Shown here in pieces: positions 45,871-56,529 of a DNA stretch of 64,000 bases. A model generated the notes under the pieces. The model did not search any database. It was not told the DNA's origin and worked only from the letters and a program-made list of their open reading frames with translations. Source of the stretch: Malurus cyaneus samueli. Lineage: Eukaryota; Chordata; Aves; Passeriformes; Maluridae. The stretch covers positions 10,801,709 through 10,865,708 of the forward strand of contig CM019230.1 in NCBI GenBank assembly GCA_009741485.1. Reading direction: 5' to 3'. Numbering within the stretch: the first letter of the stretch is position 1; each line of letters begins with the position of its first letter. A program made the position numbers and the translations under genes.

Positions 45871-46149
45871 TGGAGAGAAGGAGAGGCCAGCTTGCACCAG
45901 GATGTGGCAGAATGAGACATTTTGGTTAAGAAACTTTTGGATTTCCAGGGTTCCCCCAGTGGGTTTTGTGGCTGATCCTGCTTGACTTGAGAATCCCAGC
46001 TAGCACAGGTGAGTTAAAGCAGCAGCCGATATCTGCTTCCTGTCCCAGTAACTTACCAATAATTTACTGTGCCAATAAACCAGAAAATTGTCAAGAAGGG
46101 GCCTGAAAAAAATGTCCCTCTTTATTAAAAAAAAAAAAAGGGGAGAAAT
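45871..46149. other. Unique DNA
   Basis: Nothing recognised apart from an A-run at 46127-46139. Confidence 0.4.
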
Positions 46150-46360
46150 GCAGGAGCAAGAGAGCATTTGTGTCCCGGCTGAGGACTTGTAGTATTCCTG
46201 GCTGTCACATGCCTGCTTAAGTAGTCATTAATCCCATTAAACACCGAATAAAGTCAGGATCTGCCGAAGGACACGAGCCGCTAATAAACGGGAATAACTA
46301 ATTACATTTATTGTCACTTCATTTGAAATTGTCTGGGACACTTAATTGTGTCAGGGACTC
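46150..46360. other. AT-rich repeat-free island, possible conserved regulatory DNA
   Basis: TAGTCATTAATCCCATTAAA, GCTAATAAACGGGAATAACT and AATTACATTTATTGTCACTT stretches give several TAAT cores in repeat-free sequence next to GC-rich DNA. The suggestion rests on composition only. Confidence 0.25.
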
Positions 46361-46699
46361 TGTGCCCGCAGGGTGCCAGGCAGAGCCCAGGGAGCCCTGG
46401 CGTGCTGGGAGTGCTCCCAGCGCCAATTACCTGGAGAGGCTTCACCGAATTAACCGCAAATGGCTCTTAAAGCCCTTCACATTTCCTCCGTCTCCCAGCC
46501 GTGGAGAAGGAGCTTTGGAAAGGTGGAGGAGGTGGGAACAGCTCTGAGGTGCAGGGGGACTGCTCGGTTTGGAGGAAATCCCTCCTGGCAGCAGCGCAAG
46601 GATCCGAGGCGCTTCTGGTCTGTCAGGGAAGCTCAAAGACTTCACAGGACCCTTCCCATCCTGGCTGGAGCTGTGCTGGAGAAACCTTGGCCAACAGCT

Positions 46700-46930
46700 G
46701 TCCCCGGCCTGGGGACAGGACAGCCCCATTCCTGTCCCCAGCCTGGAGACAGGACAGCCCCATCCCTGATGTCCCCGACCTGGGGACAGGACCGCATCAT
46801 TCCTGCCATCCCCAGCCTGGGGACAGGACAGCCCCATCCCTGCTGTCCCCAGCCTGGGGACAGGACAGCCCCATCCCTGCCATCCCCAGCCTGGGGACAG
46901 GACAGCCCCATCCCTGCTGTTCCCAGCCCT
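46700..46930. repeat. Minisatellite, 36-bp unit, about six copies
   Basis: Units of CAGCCTGGGGACAGGACAGC followed by CCCATCCCTGCTGTCC repeat about six times. The ORFs in both directions (GDRTAPSL and GAVLSPGW types) are translations of the repeat. Confidence 0.93.
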
Positions 46931-47310
46931 TCTGGAGTGGTTATTTACAACAATCCTCTGGAATTCCTCACCAGAGGTGGGAAGGAAGGATCTACCCTGC
47001 TGCCAGGGCCTCCAATGCTCCAGCAAATTGGAATTTCCTGAGCACCCTCTTGAAGAATCTCCTTCCTTCATTGACCTGGGGAGCCCATGGAGCTCAGCTC
47101 GAGCTGTGCTGGGGGCAGTTCTGGGCCTGGTCTGGTTCTGATGTGGTTTGTGGGTCCTGTCCGGCCCATGGACCTTCCTGCACTGACCTTGGGGTGGTTC
47201 CTGTCCCTCTGAACTTCCCTGATGATCCCTGGAGTGCTGGCTGAGCCCGTGGCTTCTGTGGGATCTGCTCTGCTCCCCTTGCCTGGCTGCGCTGAGGCTG
47301 TGTCCCCCCA
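46931..47310. other. Unique DNA, no gene
   Basis: Nothing recognised. Confidence 0.4.
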
Positions 47311-47372
47311 CTCAGGACACTCAGGACACTCAGGACACTCCTCAGGACACTCCTCAGGACACTCAGGACACT
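47311..47372. repeat. 9-bp repeat (ACTCAGGAC)
   Basis: About seven units of ACTCAGGAC, two of them with a 3-bp insertion (ACTCCTCAGGAC). Confidence 0.92.
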
Positions 47373-47837
47373 GTCCCCTCCTGTCCTATCCCACTCCTGG
47401 CTCCCGCTTTGTTCCCTCTATGGGCAGCCCCATTCTGCTTCACACAGGGTTTCATCCCCATGTGGACTATCCATTCAAGAGCTGGACTCCAGATCCTTGT
47501 GAGTCCCCTCCAACCCAGAATATTCCCTGATTCTGAGTTTCTCTTCCAGACAGCTCTGGGCTCCAGGAAACTTCTCGAAAAGACTTGCCTGAGCAATCAG
47601 GACCCTCCAAATTTCCTGGTGTGGCCTCTCCTTGTGGGCTGTGCCTGCTCCTCTGAATGTCATGGCCTCTCTTGGGCATCAGTGGGGCTGGGGCAGATTG
47701 TTGGGGTGAAAATGCTCGGAGAGGAAGGATCCTGCCAGGTTCCTCCAACAAACATGAGCCGATGCCTGATTTCAGCACCATTCCCATCTCTTTTAGTCTG
47801 GAATATTCTGTTTGTCAGCTTTTTCCTTTGTCAAAGG
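47373..47837. other. Unique DNA, no gene
   Basis: Nothing recognised. Confidence 0.4.
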
Positions 47838-48040
47838 AAACCCCAGAATCCCAGAATAATTCATCTTGGAAAAGATCCAAGACCACTGAGTTTAAACTGT
47901 GCCCGACGACCACCTTGCCCCCAGCCCAGAGCACTGAGTGCCACCTCCTGGTGTTCCTTGGACACCTCCAAACCTCCTTGGACTCCAAACTTCCCTGGAA
48001 AAAGGTTGATAAAGTCCAGAAAAGTGCAATCCCACCAGGA
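47838..48040 (-). mobile_element. CR1 fragment, older subtype
   Basis: CCCAGAATCCCAGAATAATT and TTGGAAAAGATCCAAGACCA are followed by CCCAGAGCACTGAGTGCCAC and CCTTGGACACCTCCAAACCT. This order is shared with 63236-63400 and fits a different CR1 subfamily from the common one in this window. Confidence 0.75.
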
Positions 48041-48084
48041 CTGAGCACTGCTGCAGGGATAAGGGTTGGGAAATACTCATGCTC

Positions 48085-48475
48085 TTCCCTCTGTTAATGA
48101 GCCCTTCCCCCTATGAATGAACCCTTCCCCCCATGAATGAACCCTTTTGTTATGCTTCCCCCCATAATGACCCCTCCCTATAATGAACCCTTCCCCTGTT
48201 AATGAACTCTTTCCCTGTTAATGAACCCTCCCTCACTGTGAATGAACCCTTCCCCTGTTAATGAACCCCCCCTTCCCCCCATGAATGAACCCTTTCCCTG
48301 TTAGTGAACTGTTCCCCCATGAATGACCCCTTCCCTTGATAATGAACCCTTCCCCTGTTAATGAACCCTTCCCCTGTTAATGAACCCTCCCCTGCTGTGA
48401 ATGAACCCTTCCCCCCTTTCAATGGACCTTTCCCCCCTTTCAATGGACCTTTCCCCTCATAAATGAACCCTTCCC
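48085..48475. repeat. Minisatellite, about 18-bp unit (AATGAACCCTTCCCCTGTT)
   Basis: About 20 units of AATGAACCCTTCCCC with variable CTGTT, CATG or CTTTC links over 390 bp. Confidence 0.93.
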
Positions 48476-49107
48476 AATCCTCATCTTCCCCCAGCAAACT
48501 GAGATGGAGCCATCGACAGGGCAGGGCTGTGTTCATATCCTGGAGAAACTCCCAGTTCCCAGGTGAGCAAACATTTTTCTCCCATGGCTTTTCCATTTGC
48601 AGAGGATTCAGCTGTGGCCAAACTGCAGCATCTGGAAAAGAGAGATGAGGAATTTCTGAAAGCCTCTGGACTCTGCTGCTCCCCGAGGGCTCTGCCAGCA
48701 CCCATTGCAGCTGCTGCCTGGAATTGGCTTCTCATCCATGCCTTTTCAGGAATTGAAATTTCTTTCTGAACAGATTTCAGCTGGGAATTCTCTGTTCTGT
48801 TTGTTTATCTTGCTCTTGCAAACAGAAATGGAAAATCCTCTGCTGGGTGAGGATAGCTGCCCTGCAGGAGCAGGGTGTGAGATGTCCGACAGAGTCCAGG
48901 ACATGGGGAGAGGGTCAGTGTGGGCTGGGATGGCCTTTGTCCTTCCCCTGAACTCTAGGCCCTGGGGCAGCAGAGGGGCTTTAAAGTGAAAAGGAGCTGC
49001 TCCAGTCAGGGTTTGGGGGCAATTGGAGAAGGTGAAGGACCCAGACCAAGCTGGGCTGTCCAGCAAAGAGACCACAGCCTGAGCCGTGACACAGGGACCG
49101 CCCAAGC
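48476..49107. other. Unique DNA, no gene
   Basis: Nothing recognised. Confidence 0.4.
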
Positions 49108-49834
49108 TGTTGGAAACTTTGAACATTTTTAACTTTAGTCAGGGGTTTGGTCACCTTTACCCGGGAGAAGTGGAATTGAGGTTTCTCTTCAAAAGACTTT
49201 GTTCAGGAGGGTTTGAGTTTGACTGGGTCAGGCCTGATGAGCTCAGTGAACAACAAGAGGATTGCCAAACTCTGAGAGTTCAACATCTGCAGGCTGGGAA
49301 CAGCCAGGGGATACAGACAGACAGATGGACATCAACAGACATCACCCCTGGGGCTACTGGAGACAACTGGGCTGGGAAAAGATTGATAAGAGAACCAAGG
49401 ATTGGTAAGAGAACCAAGGATTGGTAAGAGAACCAAGGATTGATAAGAGAACCAAGGACTGATAAGAGAACCAAGGATTGATAAGAGAACCAAGGATTGA
49501 TAAGAGAACCAAGGACTGATAAGAGAACCAAGGATTGATAAGAGAATTAAGTTAGCATCGAAGGCAAAGGGATCAATAACCAACAAGAGATCGAATACCA
49601 AGAATTGTGTGATTTAGGACCAATGAATGAGAATTTCTTTGGGGTTTTTTAGGAATAAATATGTGAAAGGCCAGGTAAAGAACCAGTGATAGAATGATTT
49701 TCTCTGCACAACCCGGGCTATGTGTAGACGGAATGATTTCCGTTGCCCGTCCTGGCCAGAACAAAGTAATGCCTCGATTTTCTGACACTTAAATTATTTG
49801 TTGGAGAGTTTCTGTTTTTCACGCAGTTTTGACA
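49108..49834 (+). mobile_element. Solo LTR, family C, with a different internal minisatellite
   Basis: It starts TGTTGGAAACTTTG and ends GCAGTTTTGACA, matching the termini of 56530-57170. The segment GTCAGGGGTTTGGTCACCTT and the 3' part (GATTTTCTCTGCACAACCCG) align with the other copies. A roughly 19-bp array at 49383-49545 has grown where other copies read GGAGAGATAAGAATTAAAAC. I saw no target duplication (AAGC against CCAG). Confidence 0.8.
49383..49545. repeat. 19-bp minisatellite inside LTR C
   Basis: About nine units of GATTGATAAGAGAACCAAG, with GATTGG and GACTGATA variants. On the minus strand they translate to a repeating SYQSLVLLSILGSL. Confidence 0.95.
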
Positions 49835-51754
49835 CCAGGGTGGCAAAGGGGATGGGACAGGGAGCAGCAGCCTGTCTGGGGAGCTCAGGGAAGGGTCTCC
49901 AGAGCTGTGTGAGCACCAACACCTTCCTTTCACCTTCAAATCACCTTGAGCTCCTGGCAAAAACTTAGAGGAGAAATGAAGAGCAATTAGGAAGTGCAAA
50001 TGTAGGTGACCCAGTTCCACAGAGCCAGCAGAGCCCTGAGCAGCTTCTGCTTCCATCAGGAGTGTTCAGGCTGTTGGAACATCTGACCAGCATCACCCTG
50101 GGGGAGCAGGCTCTCAGGCAAGAGCTCCTCATCTGAGAATTTGATCCACAAAAAAAATGAGAGAGGCTCAGAACATGGGCCACCTTCACACACACCCTGA
50201 GGAGTCTGAGTTCCAGCCCTCCTCCTGTCCCCTCAAGAATTTTTGCTGAGGATTTAGATTGAAGCACTCCCTGAGGTGAAGATGGAACATGGAATTCGGA
50301 GCCATCCTTGGTGTGGGGGATGAGGGGAGGCTCTGAGGGCATTGGGGAATCTCGGAGCTTCGATCCTGGAGTCACACCTGAGACCTCAGCATTGCCAGGC
50401 TGTGCTTGGTTTGATCCATAAAGACAGGAATCAGCCCGTGGCTGCTGGTTTGTGTGTGTGTGAATGAATTCCAGGCTGGATTTCCTCCAGGGCTGCTCAC
50501 GGTGCCAGCGCTCACCCCCATCCCCGCAGTGACACGGGGACAGCTGCTCCTGCCGGGCTGGTGACAGCTCTGGCAGCTCCCATCTCCCATCCAGGTTCTG
50601 AGGGATCCTGTGACAGCCTTGGTGCTCAGGACCTGCTGTGCTTTTTCCCTGCCTGTAACTCCTGTCACACAGCATTAACTTCCTGCGAGTCCTCAGCTGT
50701 GTGCTGTGTCTGAAAGGGAAGAGGGAAAGAACATCAGCTCTGCCAAGGTCCTTGGGAAATCTTAATGAGACAGGCCAAGACATATTTCGAGGAACAACTT
50801 GCTAAGTGTACAAGAAATACCAACAAATCCTCCTGAAACACAGCAGCAGCAGCAGCAGGAACGCTGCCAGGGAGGCTCCAAGGCCATGGAATGAGTGAAG
50901 CAGGAAAGGAAAGGCATGAAAAGGGGAAGATAAGGCTGGAGCAGAAAATCCAGATGAATTCTTCATGTTGATATTTGCTGGGGAGCAACTGAACAAAATT
51001 CTGTTAGTGGAACTTTTCCTTGTGGGTTGAGAATTTGGAGGAACTGTCTCAAATTAAGGAAATGAACACTTTGAAATCTTCCCAGTGGTTTGGAAGTGGC
51101 AGGCTCAGGGATAAAAACAATAAAAGTAAAAGTTTTGGCATGACACTTCTCAGGGCAGAGGCTGCCTTGCACACCCATTAGTGCTCTTCAGAGCTTTGGG
51201 AGGAGGATGATTTGATTGAAGCAATGGATTATCCAAAAGCTTCCAGCAGAGTTGAGTGGAAGCAGGCACAGATTGGAGAAACAGAGGGAACAGCCAGGAG
51301 GATGTTCCAAAGTGCCCTGTGATCTCCAGAGGGGGAAGATGGAACTGAAGGGAGCTGTTCCACCAGAAAAAAAAAAAAATCTGGGAGATACAATAGCTGC
51401 CTCAAGCTCTACATGGCACCAAATAAGTGAACAGGGCATTAATAGACGGGTTTTTTTAACCTCAAGGAAAGAAGGAGCAATCTGTAACACAGATCTGTGA
51501 GTTAGGGGCAAAAGAAAAAGGTGCATTTTCCATTCAGCTCCTAATTAATTAAACTGTGGAATTCTTTCTTACAAGATGTTTTGAGTTCTGCAATGGTGTG
51601 TGGATTCATGAAGCAATTAAACCCCTGTTAAATAGTAATTAATAACCTCTTGTTCAAAACATCCCTGAATTACAGACTGACAGCAAAAAGGGGGATGCAG
51701 AGAAAGATTTCCAGGTTTTTAGCAGGACTCTGACTCATTCTAGGATACAGATGG
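49835..51754. other. Unique DNA, no gene
   Basis: A 272-residue minus-strand frame at 49965-50783 is the longest. It has no recognisable domain, and adjacent frames are also open. I cannot support it as a gene. Confidence 0.45.
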
Positions 51755-51915
51755 GCCTTCCTTCTTCTTCCTTCCTTCCTTCCTTCCTTCCTTCCTTCCT
51801 CTCCTTCTTCCTTCCTTCCTTCCTTCTCCTTCTCTTCCTCCCTTCCTTCCTTCCTTCCTTCCTTCCTTCTTCCTTCCTTCTCTCCTTCCTTCCTTCCTTC
51901 CTTTTTCTTTCTTTT

Positions 51916-51980
<65 letters not shown>

Positions 51981-51989
51981 TCTTTCTTT

Positions 51990-52026
<37 letters not shown>

Positions 52027-52240
52027 TTTTCTTCTTTCTTTCTTTCTTTCTTTCTTCTTTCTTCTTTCTTTCTTTCTTCTTTTTCTTTTCTTTCTTTCTT
52101 TCTTTCTTCTTTTCTTTCTTCTTTTCTTTCTTTCTTTCTTTCTTTCTTTCTTTTCTTTCTCTTCTTTCTCTTTCTTTCTCTTCTTCTCTTTCTCCCTCTC
52201 TCTCTCTCTCTCTCTCTCTTCTCCATTCTCTCATTCTCTC
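51755..52240. repeat. Long polypyrimidine tract (CCTT, CTTT, CT)
   Basis: About 485 bp of nearly pure pyrimidine on the plus strand, grading from CCTT to CTTT to CT. The KERKKERK and SFLPSFLS ORFs are artefacts. Mirror-symmetric purine/pyrimidine DNA of this length can form triplex structures, which is general knowledge and untested here. Confidence 0.97.
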
Positions 52241-52562
52241 TTTCTCTGGCCTCTGACAGCTGAGTTGAGGATTTCCCCTGCAAGTACAGGACCCACAGGT
52301 CTGGACACCAGTCCTTTACAGCTGCCTCTTCAAGAGTAACTGGCAGAATTTTGTCTGAAGGGCAGGAATTAATTCAGATTGATGCAAACCTGCAGAAAGT
52401 TTTGCATTCCATTCCCCATCAGTGCAGCTTTTCCCGTTTTCTGTGGAGAGAGAGACACAACCCCTGAACATCTTCTGTCCCAGGCATTTTGATTTCATGG
52501 CAACCATTGCTGGTGCAGTCTGAACAACTGGGACAGATTTTAGGAGAGGAGACCTCTGCAGA
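52241..52562. other. Unique DNA
   Basis: Nothing recognised. Confidence 0.4.
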
Positions 52563-52690
52563 AGGAATCACAGAATTATTAAGGTTGGAAAAGATTTCTG
52601 AGATCCCCATCCAAGTCCAGCCACCACCATTAAACCACCTCCTTGAGTGGACCTCCCTAACCCTACAATCCTGATTCCCTTTGGCCCCAT
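52563..52690 (-). mobile_element. CR1 3'-end fragment
   Basis: GGAATCACAGAATTATTAAG, GTTGGAAAAGATTTCTGAGA and TCCAAGTCCAGCCACCACCA are in the order of a CR1 3' terminus read in reverse, with a short tail AATCACAGAATT. Confidence 0.82.
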
Positions 52691-53153
52691 AATGAGGGAC
52701 CCCAAAGTGTTTCCTACTCCTTCCCAGGCCTGGATAAGAAAGCTCCAGTGATGTTTGGGCTTCATGGATCAAATCGAGATTTTGCACAAGAACTCAGATA
52801 GCTGGAGATGGGCTCAGGTTTTTTGCCAAAGAAAATCAGGACTTTTGATTCTGTTCTGGGCTCCTTTGTGGAAGGAAAATCGTTATTCCAGTCGTGTGCC
52901 TCAGTTTGACTGTGAGTGAAAATCTCCAGTCCGAGTCTCCTTTTTCATCACCCTTACAGCACAACCCACTGACAGGTGTCTTTGAAAATCCACAGTGGAG
53001 GGCTGAAAGCTGAAATCCAGCATGACTGGAGCCTTCTGGAGGGAGGGAGCTGTGAGAGGAGTCCTTCTGTTCTCTCTTCCTCCATGAGCGTGGGGGACGT
53101 TGCACCACAGAACAATTCTGTGTTTCATCTCAACAGACAGAAATTACTCTGTG

Positions 53154-53154
<1 letters not shown>
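52691..53154. other. Unique DNA
   Basis: Nothing recognised. Confidence 0.4.

Positions 53155-53196
<42 letters not shown>
53155..53196. repeat. Pure poly-T, 42 bp
   Basis: An uninterrupted T run. On the minus strand it is a 42-bp poly-A following about 250 bp of sequence that I cannot classify. Confidence 0.97.
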
Positions 53197-53198
<2 letters not shown>

Positions 53199-53554
53199 CT
53201 GCTTCTCTAGATTTTCTACAAACCCCTGGGCTTTGCTTTCTACAAAGAACATCCATCTTGAGTTTTTTGTCCACTCTGGCTACACCCACTGACCCCCAGC
53301 TCCTGCAGACTCAGAAGTCAATCCTTGCCCATCCTCCCTCACTAACTCTGGATTCAGTGCCTTCCCTCCCTGGGAAGTGCCAGGAACTCAGGTTTTATGG
53401 GAATAAAGCCCTACTGCATCTTTAACCTTCTCTGCTGCTCTTGGAGCTGCCTCCAGTTCTGCTGTAACGTTTGGGACCTCCAGGACTGCACCCTCTGACA
53501 AATCCAGGAGCATTCCCAGGCCTCAAAGCCCAGCTCAGACCCCACCAAATTACT
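53197..53554. other. Unclassified sequence beside poly-T
   Basis: It contains GGGAATAAAGCCCTACTGCA near 53400 on the plus strand. A retrocopy with its tail at the poly-T (minus strand) is possible, but no parent gene is recognised. Confidence 0.3.
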
Positions 53555-53810
53555 GAAAATGGAATGGTTTGGGTTGGGAGGGACCTTAAAACTCACCCCA
53601 TCCCACCCCTGCCATGGCAGGGACACCTCCCACTGTCCCAGGTCACTCCCAGCCCCAATGTCCAGCCTGGCCTTGGGCACTGCCAGGGATCCAGGGGCAG
53701 CCACAGCTGCTCTGGGCACCCTGTGCCAGGGCCTGCCCACCCTCCCAGGGAACAATTCCTGCCCAATATCCCATCCATCCCTGCCCTCTTTCAGTTTGAA
53801 GCCATCATAA
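53555..53810 (-). mobile_element. CR1 fragment, well-preserved 3' end
   Basis: GGTTTGGGTTGGGAGGGACC, CCATGGCAGGGACACCTCCC, CCCCAATGTCCAGCCTGGCC, GGGGCAGCCACAGCTGCTCT and TTTCAGTTTGAAGCCATCAT occur in order. This is the cleanest copy of the common CR1 type here and a good reference for the others. Confidence 0.95.
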
Positions 53811-54192
53811 ACAAGGAAATTTAAGAATTTTTCTTTAAGCAACCTTTTTACCCAGGGTTTCAGAAGCCATTTTTATTGGCCTGTGACATATCTGTCAGCA
53901 ATTGTCCCTGTTCAGCCCCTGTTCATCACCTTAAACAAATCAGTGTTTCCTAAAAACCCCAATATCAATGGCAAATCTCCCATCAATATTCAAATGTTAT
54001 TTAAGGCTGTGAAAAATTATGTTTGTGAACTCAGGGATGGACAAGGGACAAACACCAGATTTCTTTAAGCTAGATGGAAATGAGGATTTGGCACCTCAGA
54101 CAGGGTACCTGGAGAAAAGGGGAATCATTTCTCACCCGTGTCCCATGGCCAGGAAGCCCTGCAAAGCCAAAAAAAGAGGCAGAATTCAGAGC
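53811..54192. other. Unique DNA
   Basis: Nothing recognised. Confidence 0.4.
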
Positions 54193-54525
54193 TGGTATAA
54201 AAATGTGCAAATTTGGGGATAAAAATATGCAGATTTGGGGATAAAAATGTGCAGATATGGGGATAAAGAAGTGCAGATTTGGGGGTAAAAATGTACAGAT
54301 CAGAGGAAAAAATGGGCAGATTTGGGAATAAAAATGCTATGGGGATAAAAAAGTGCAGATATGGGGATAAAAAAGTGCATTTTTTTTGGAACAAAAAGTA
54401 AAGATTTGGGGATAAAAGTGGGCAGATTTGGGGATAAAAAAGGGCAGATTTGGGGTTAAAAATATGAAGATTTGGGGATAAAAGTGTGCAGTTTTGGGGG
54501 CAAAAATGCACAGATTTGGGGACAC
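54193..54525. repeat. Minisatellite, about 21-bp unit (AGATTTGGGGATAAAAATGTGC)
   Basis: About 15 units with G-to-A and length variation cover 330 bp. The minus strand is open over the whole array and gives a repeating FxPKSAxFxPQ pattern. Confidence 0.95.
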
Positions 54526-55708
54526 TGGGGACAAGAGGCAAAGGGGTCCCTGTGCCCTTTGCATCCCCCAGGCTCCATCAGTGCCAGGGTCGGCAGGGTT
54601 TGGTAACTGTTATTTCACATCCCAAAACTGAATTCGCTGCATTTTCGGTGTGTAAGAGTGGAACTTTTCATTTAAATCCATCCCTGGCACAAAGGGTTTG
54701 GAACAGGCAGCGGGTGGGAGGTGCCAGGAATCGATTCCTGCCCTTTGTGAGTGGGACCGAGACAGGAGTGGTGGCCTTGGGCTGTGACAGGGACAATTCA
54801 CAACCAGGATTGTGAAAACCCCTCCAGGAACAGCTTGTCAGGGGAGATTTCAGTGAGCTGGGTGGCTCAAACAGCTGAGCTGATGGAGAACTGGGAGTTT
54901 TTCCCCAGGGGAATTTCTAAGTGAAACAAAATTGTCATTTGTTCTGTGTTTAAGTTTCCAGGCAGCAGCTTGAAACCAAACCAGGATTTTCCTTTTTTCT
55001 TTTTTTTCTGTTCTGTTTCCAAATGGAAAAGTTCAGTTTTTGCGTTGCCTCCTCCGTGTTTCCCTCTGTGAGAAAGCACAGGAACAACAGACAAGCAGGG
55101 AGAGCAGCTGAAGAAATAACATTTTCCCCCATAAAAACGAAGGTTCCCAATTAATCCTCAGCCCTTTTGCACTGTTGAGAGTCTGTGGCTGTCTCTCTGC
55201 ATGAAATATTTCTTCACGTTGTTACAGGCACAGAAATTGAGGCAAACATGCATTTTCCAGCTGAAAAAAATGGATTTCTCCAGTTTAAGATTTGGAGAAA
55301 AAGAGAAAAATCCAATAAATATTTTGCTTGGCTTCTTTCCGCCAGCATTTTCAAAATGAAATACATAAAATGGAAATTTTCATTTGTCGCAGCTTCTGGA
55401 GAAATTGTTTTATGACAAATCTCCCAAATCTGAGCAGCAGTGCTGAACTTCCAGAAGTCATTTCACACAAATCAAACCTCATCTGTGCAAGGAGCTGGGG
55501 AGACAGCAGAGGATGTTTCCTTTGGGAACAGAACAAAACCCAACAAAACAAAGCAAAAGAAAGTGCTGACAACTTGCTACTGATGGTAGAGCCCATGAGG
55601 GGCAGGGCTGGCTCGGTCAGCTGAGTTGGATGGGGCAGATGCCAGAGTGGAGCCCAAGGAAGGGATCCGTGGAGCCCAGGAAAGCTGGAAATCAGGATGA
55701 TCTGAGGG
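54526..55708. other. Unique DNA, no gene
   Basis: AT-rich around 55130-55430. No repeat or exon is recognised. Confidence 0.45.
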
Positions 55709-56110
55709 ATGGGGCAGGTCTGCTGGGAGGAGAGGCTGAGAGAGCTGGGATTGGTGAGGACAGAAGCTTTGGGGGGACCTCATTGCACCTTCCAGTGCCT
55801 GAAGGGGCTGCAGGAAAGATGGAAAACAAATATTTGTGAGGGGTTGGAGGGACAGGACATAGGGAATGGCTTCTCACTGCCAGAGGGCACGGATGGATGG
55901 GATATTGGGCAGGAATTGTGCCCTGTGCAGGTGGGCAGGCCCTGGCACAGGGTGCCCAGAGCAGCTGTGGCTGCCCCTGGATCCCTGGCAGTGCCCAAGG
56001 CCAGGCTGGACATTGGGGCTGGGAGTGACCTGGGACAGTGGGAGGTGTCCCTGCCATGGCAGGGGTGGCATTTGATGATCTCTGAGGACCCCCCAACCCA
56101 AACCACTGTG
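55709..56110 (+). mobile_element. CR1 fragment, about 400 bp, longest of the common type
   Basis: It starts GGGCAGGTCTGCTGGGAGGA and passes GGCTGAGAGAGCTGGGATTG, GGACCTCATTGCACCTTCCA and GGACAGGACATAGGGAATGG. It then runs into the 3' part shared with the other copies and ends GGCATTTGATGATCTCTGAG followed by CCAACCCAAACC. Confidence 0.93.
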
Positions 56111-56529
56111 CTGGGCACCACAGCAGGGTGTTCTGAGCCAGCAGCTCCATCCTTGGGACACCTTCCCTTTGCAGGGAAGGGTTTGATGTCTGGCTCAGGG
56201 GGAGCTGGAATGGTTTCTGTTTGGATCGAACCTTCAGTTGCAAAAAAATGACCAACTCCATCTGGTCAGCAGCACCCTGGGGCTGTGGTGATGATGTTCA
56301 GGAACAGAGCAATAGAAGCACAAACTGCTGGGAGCCTGGGCTTTGCCTTTCCCTGCTCAGGAGGAGCTGCTGCAGCTCAGCCAGTGCTAACTGGGCCATA
56401 CTGGGGAGAACCCCCCTGGAACCCTCCCAAAGGCCAACTGGGGATGGCTCTGGCAGTGCAGGGGTTGTGGTTCCAATGGTTCCAGCACTGTCCTTGGCAC
56501 ATCGTGGTTGCATTATCTGGCCCTGGAAT
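56111..56529. other. Unique DNA
   Basis: Nothing recognised. Confidence 0.4.

Noticed and set aside
49965..50783. 272-residue minus-strand ORF
   Set aside because: No domain, composition like flanking DNA, neighbouring frames also open.
51735..52283. 182-residue Lys/Glu/Arg-rich ORF and its Ser/Phe/Leu mirror
   Set aside because: Direct translation of the polypyrimidine tract.
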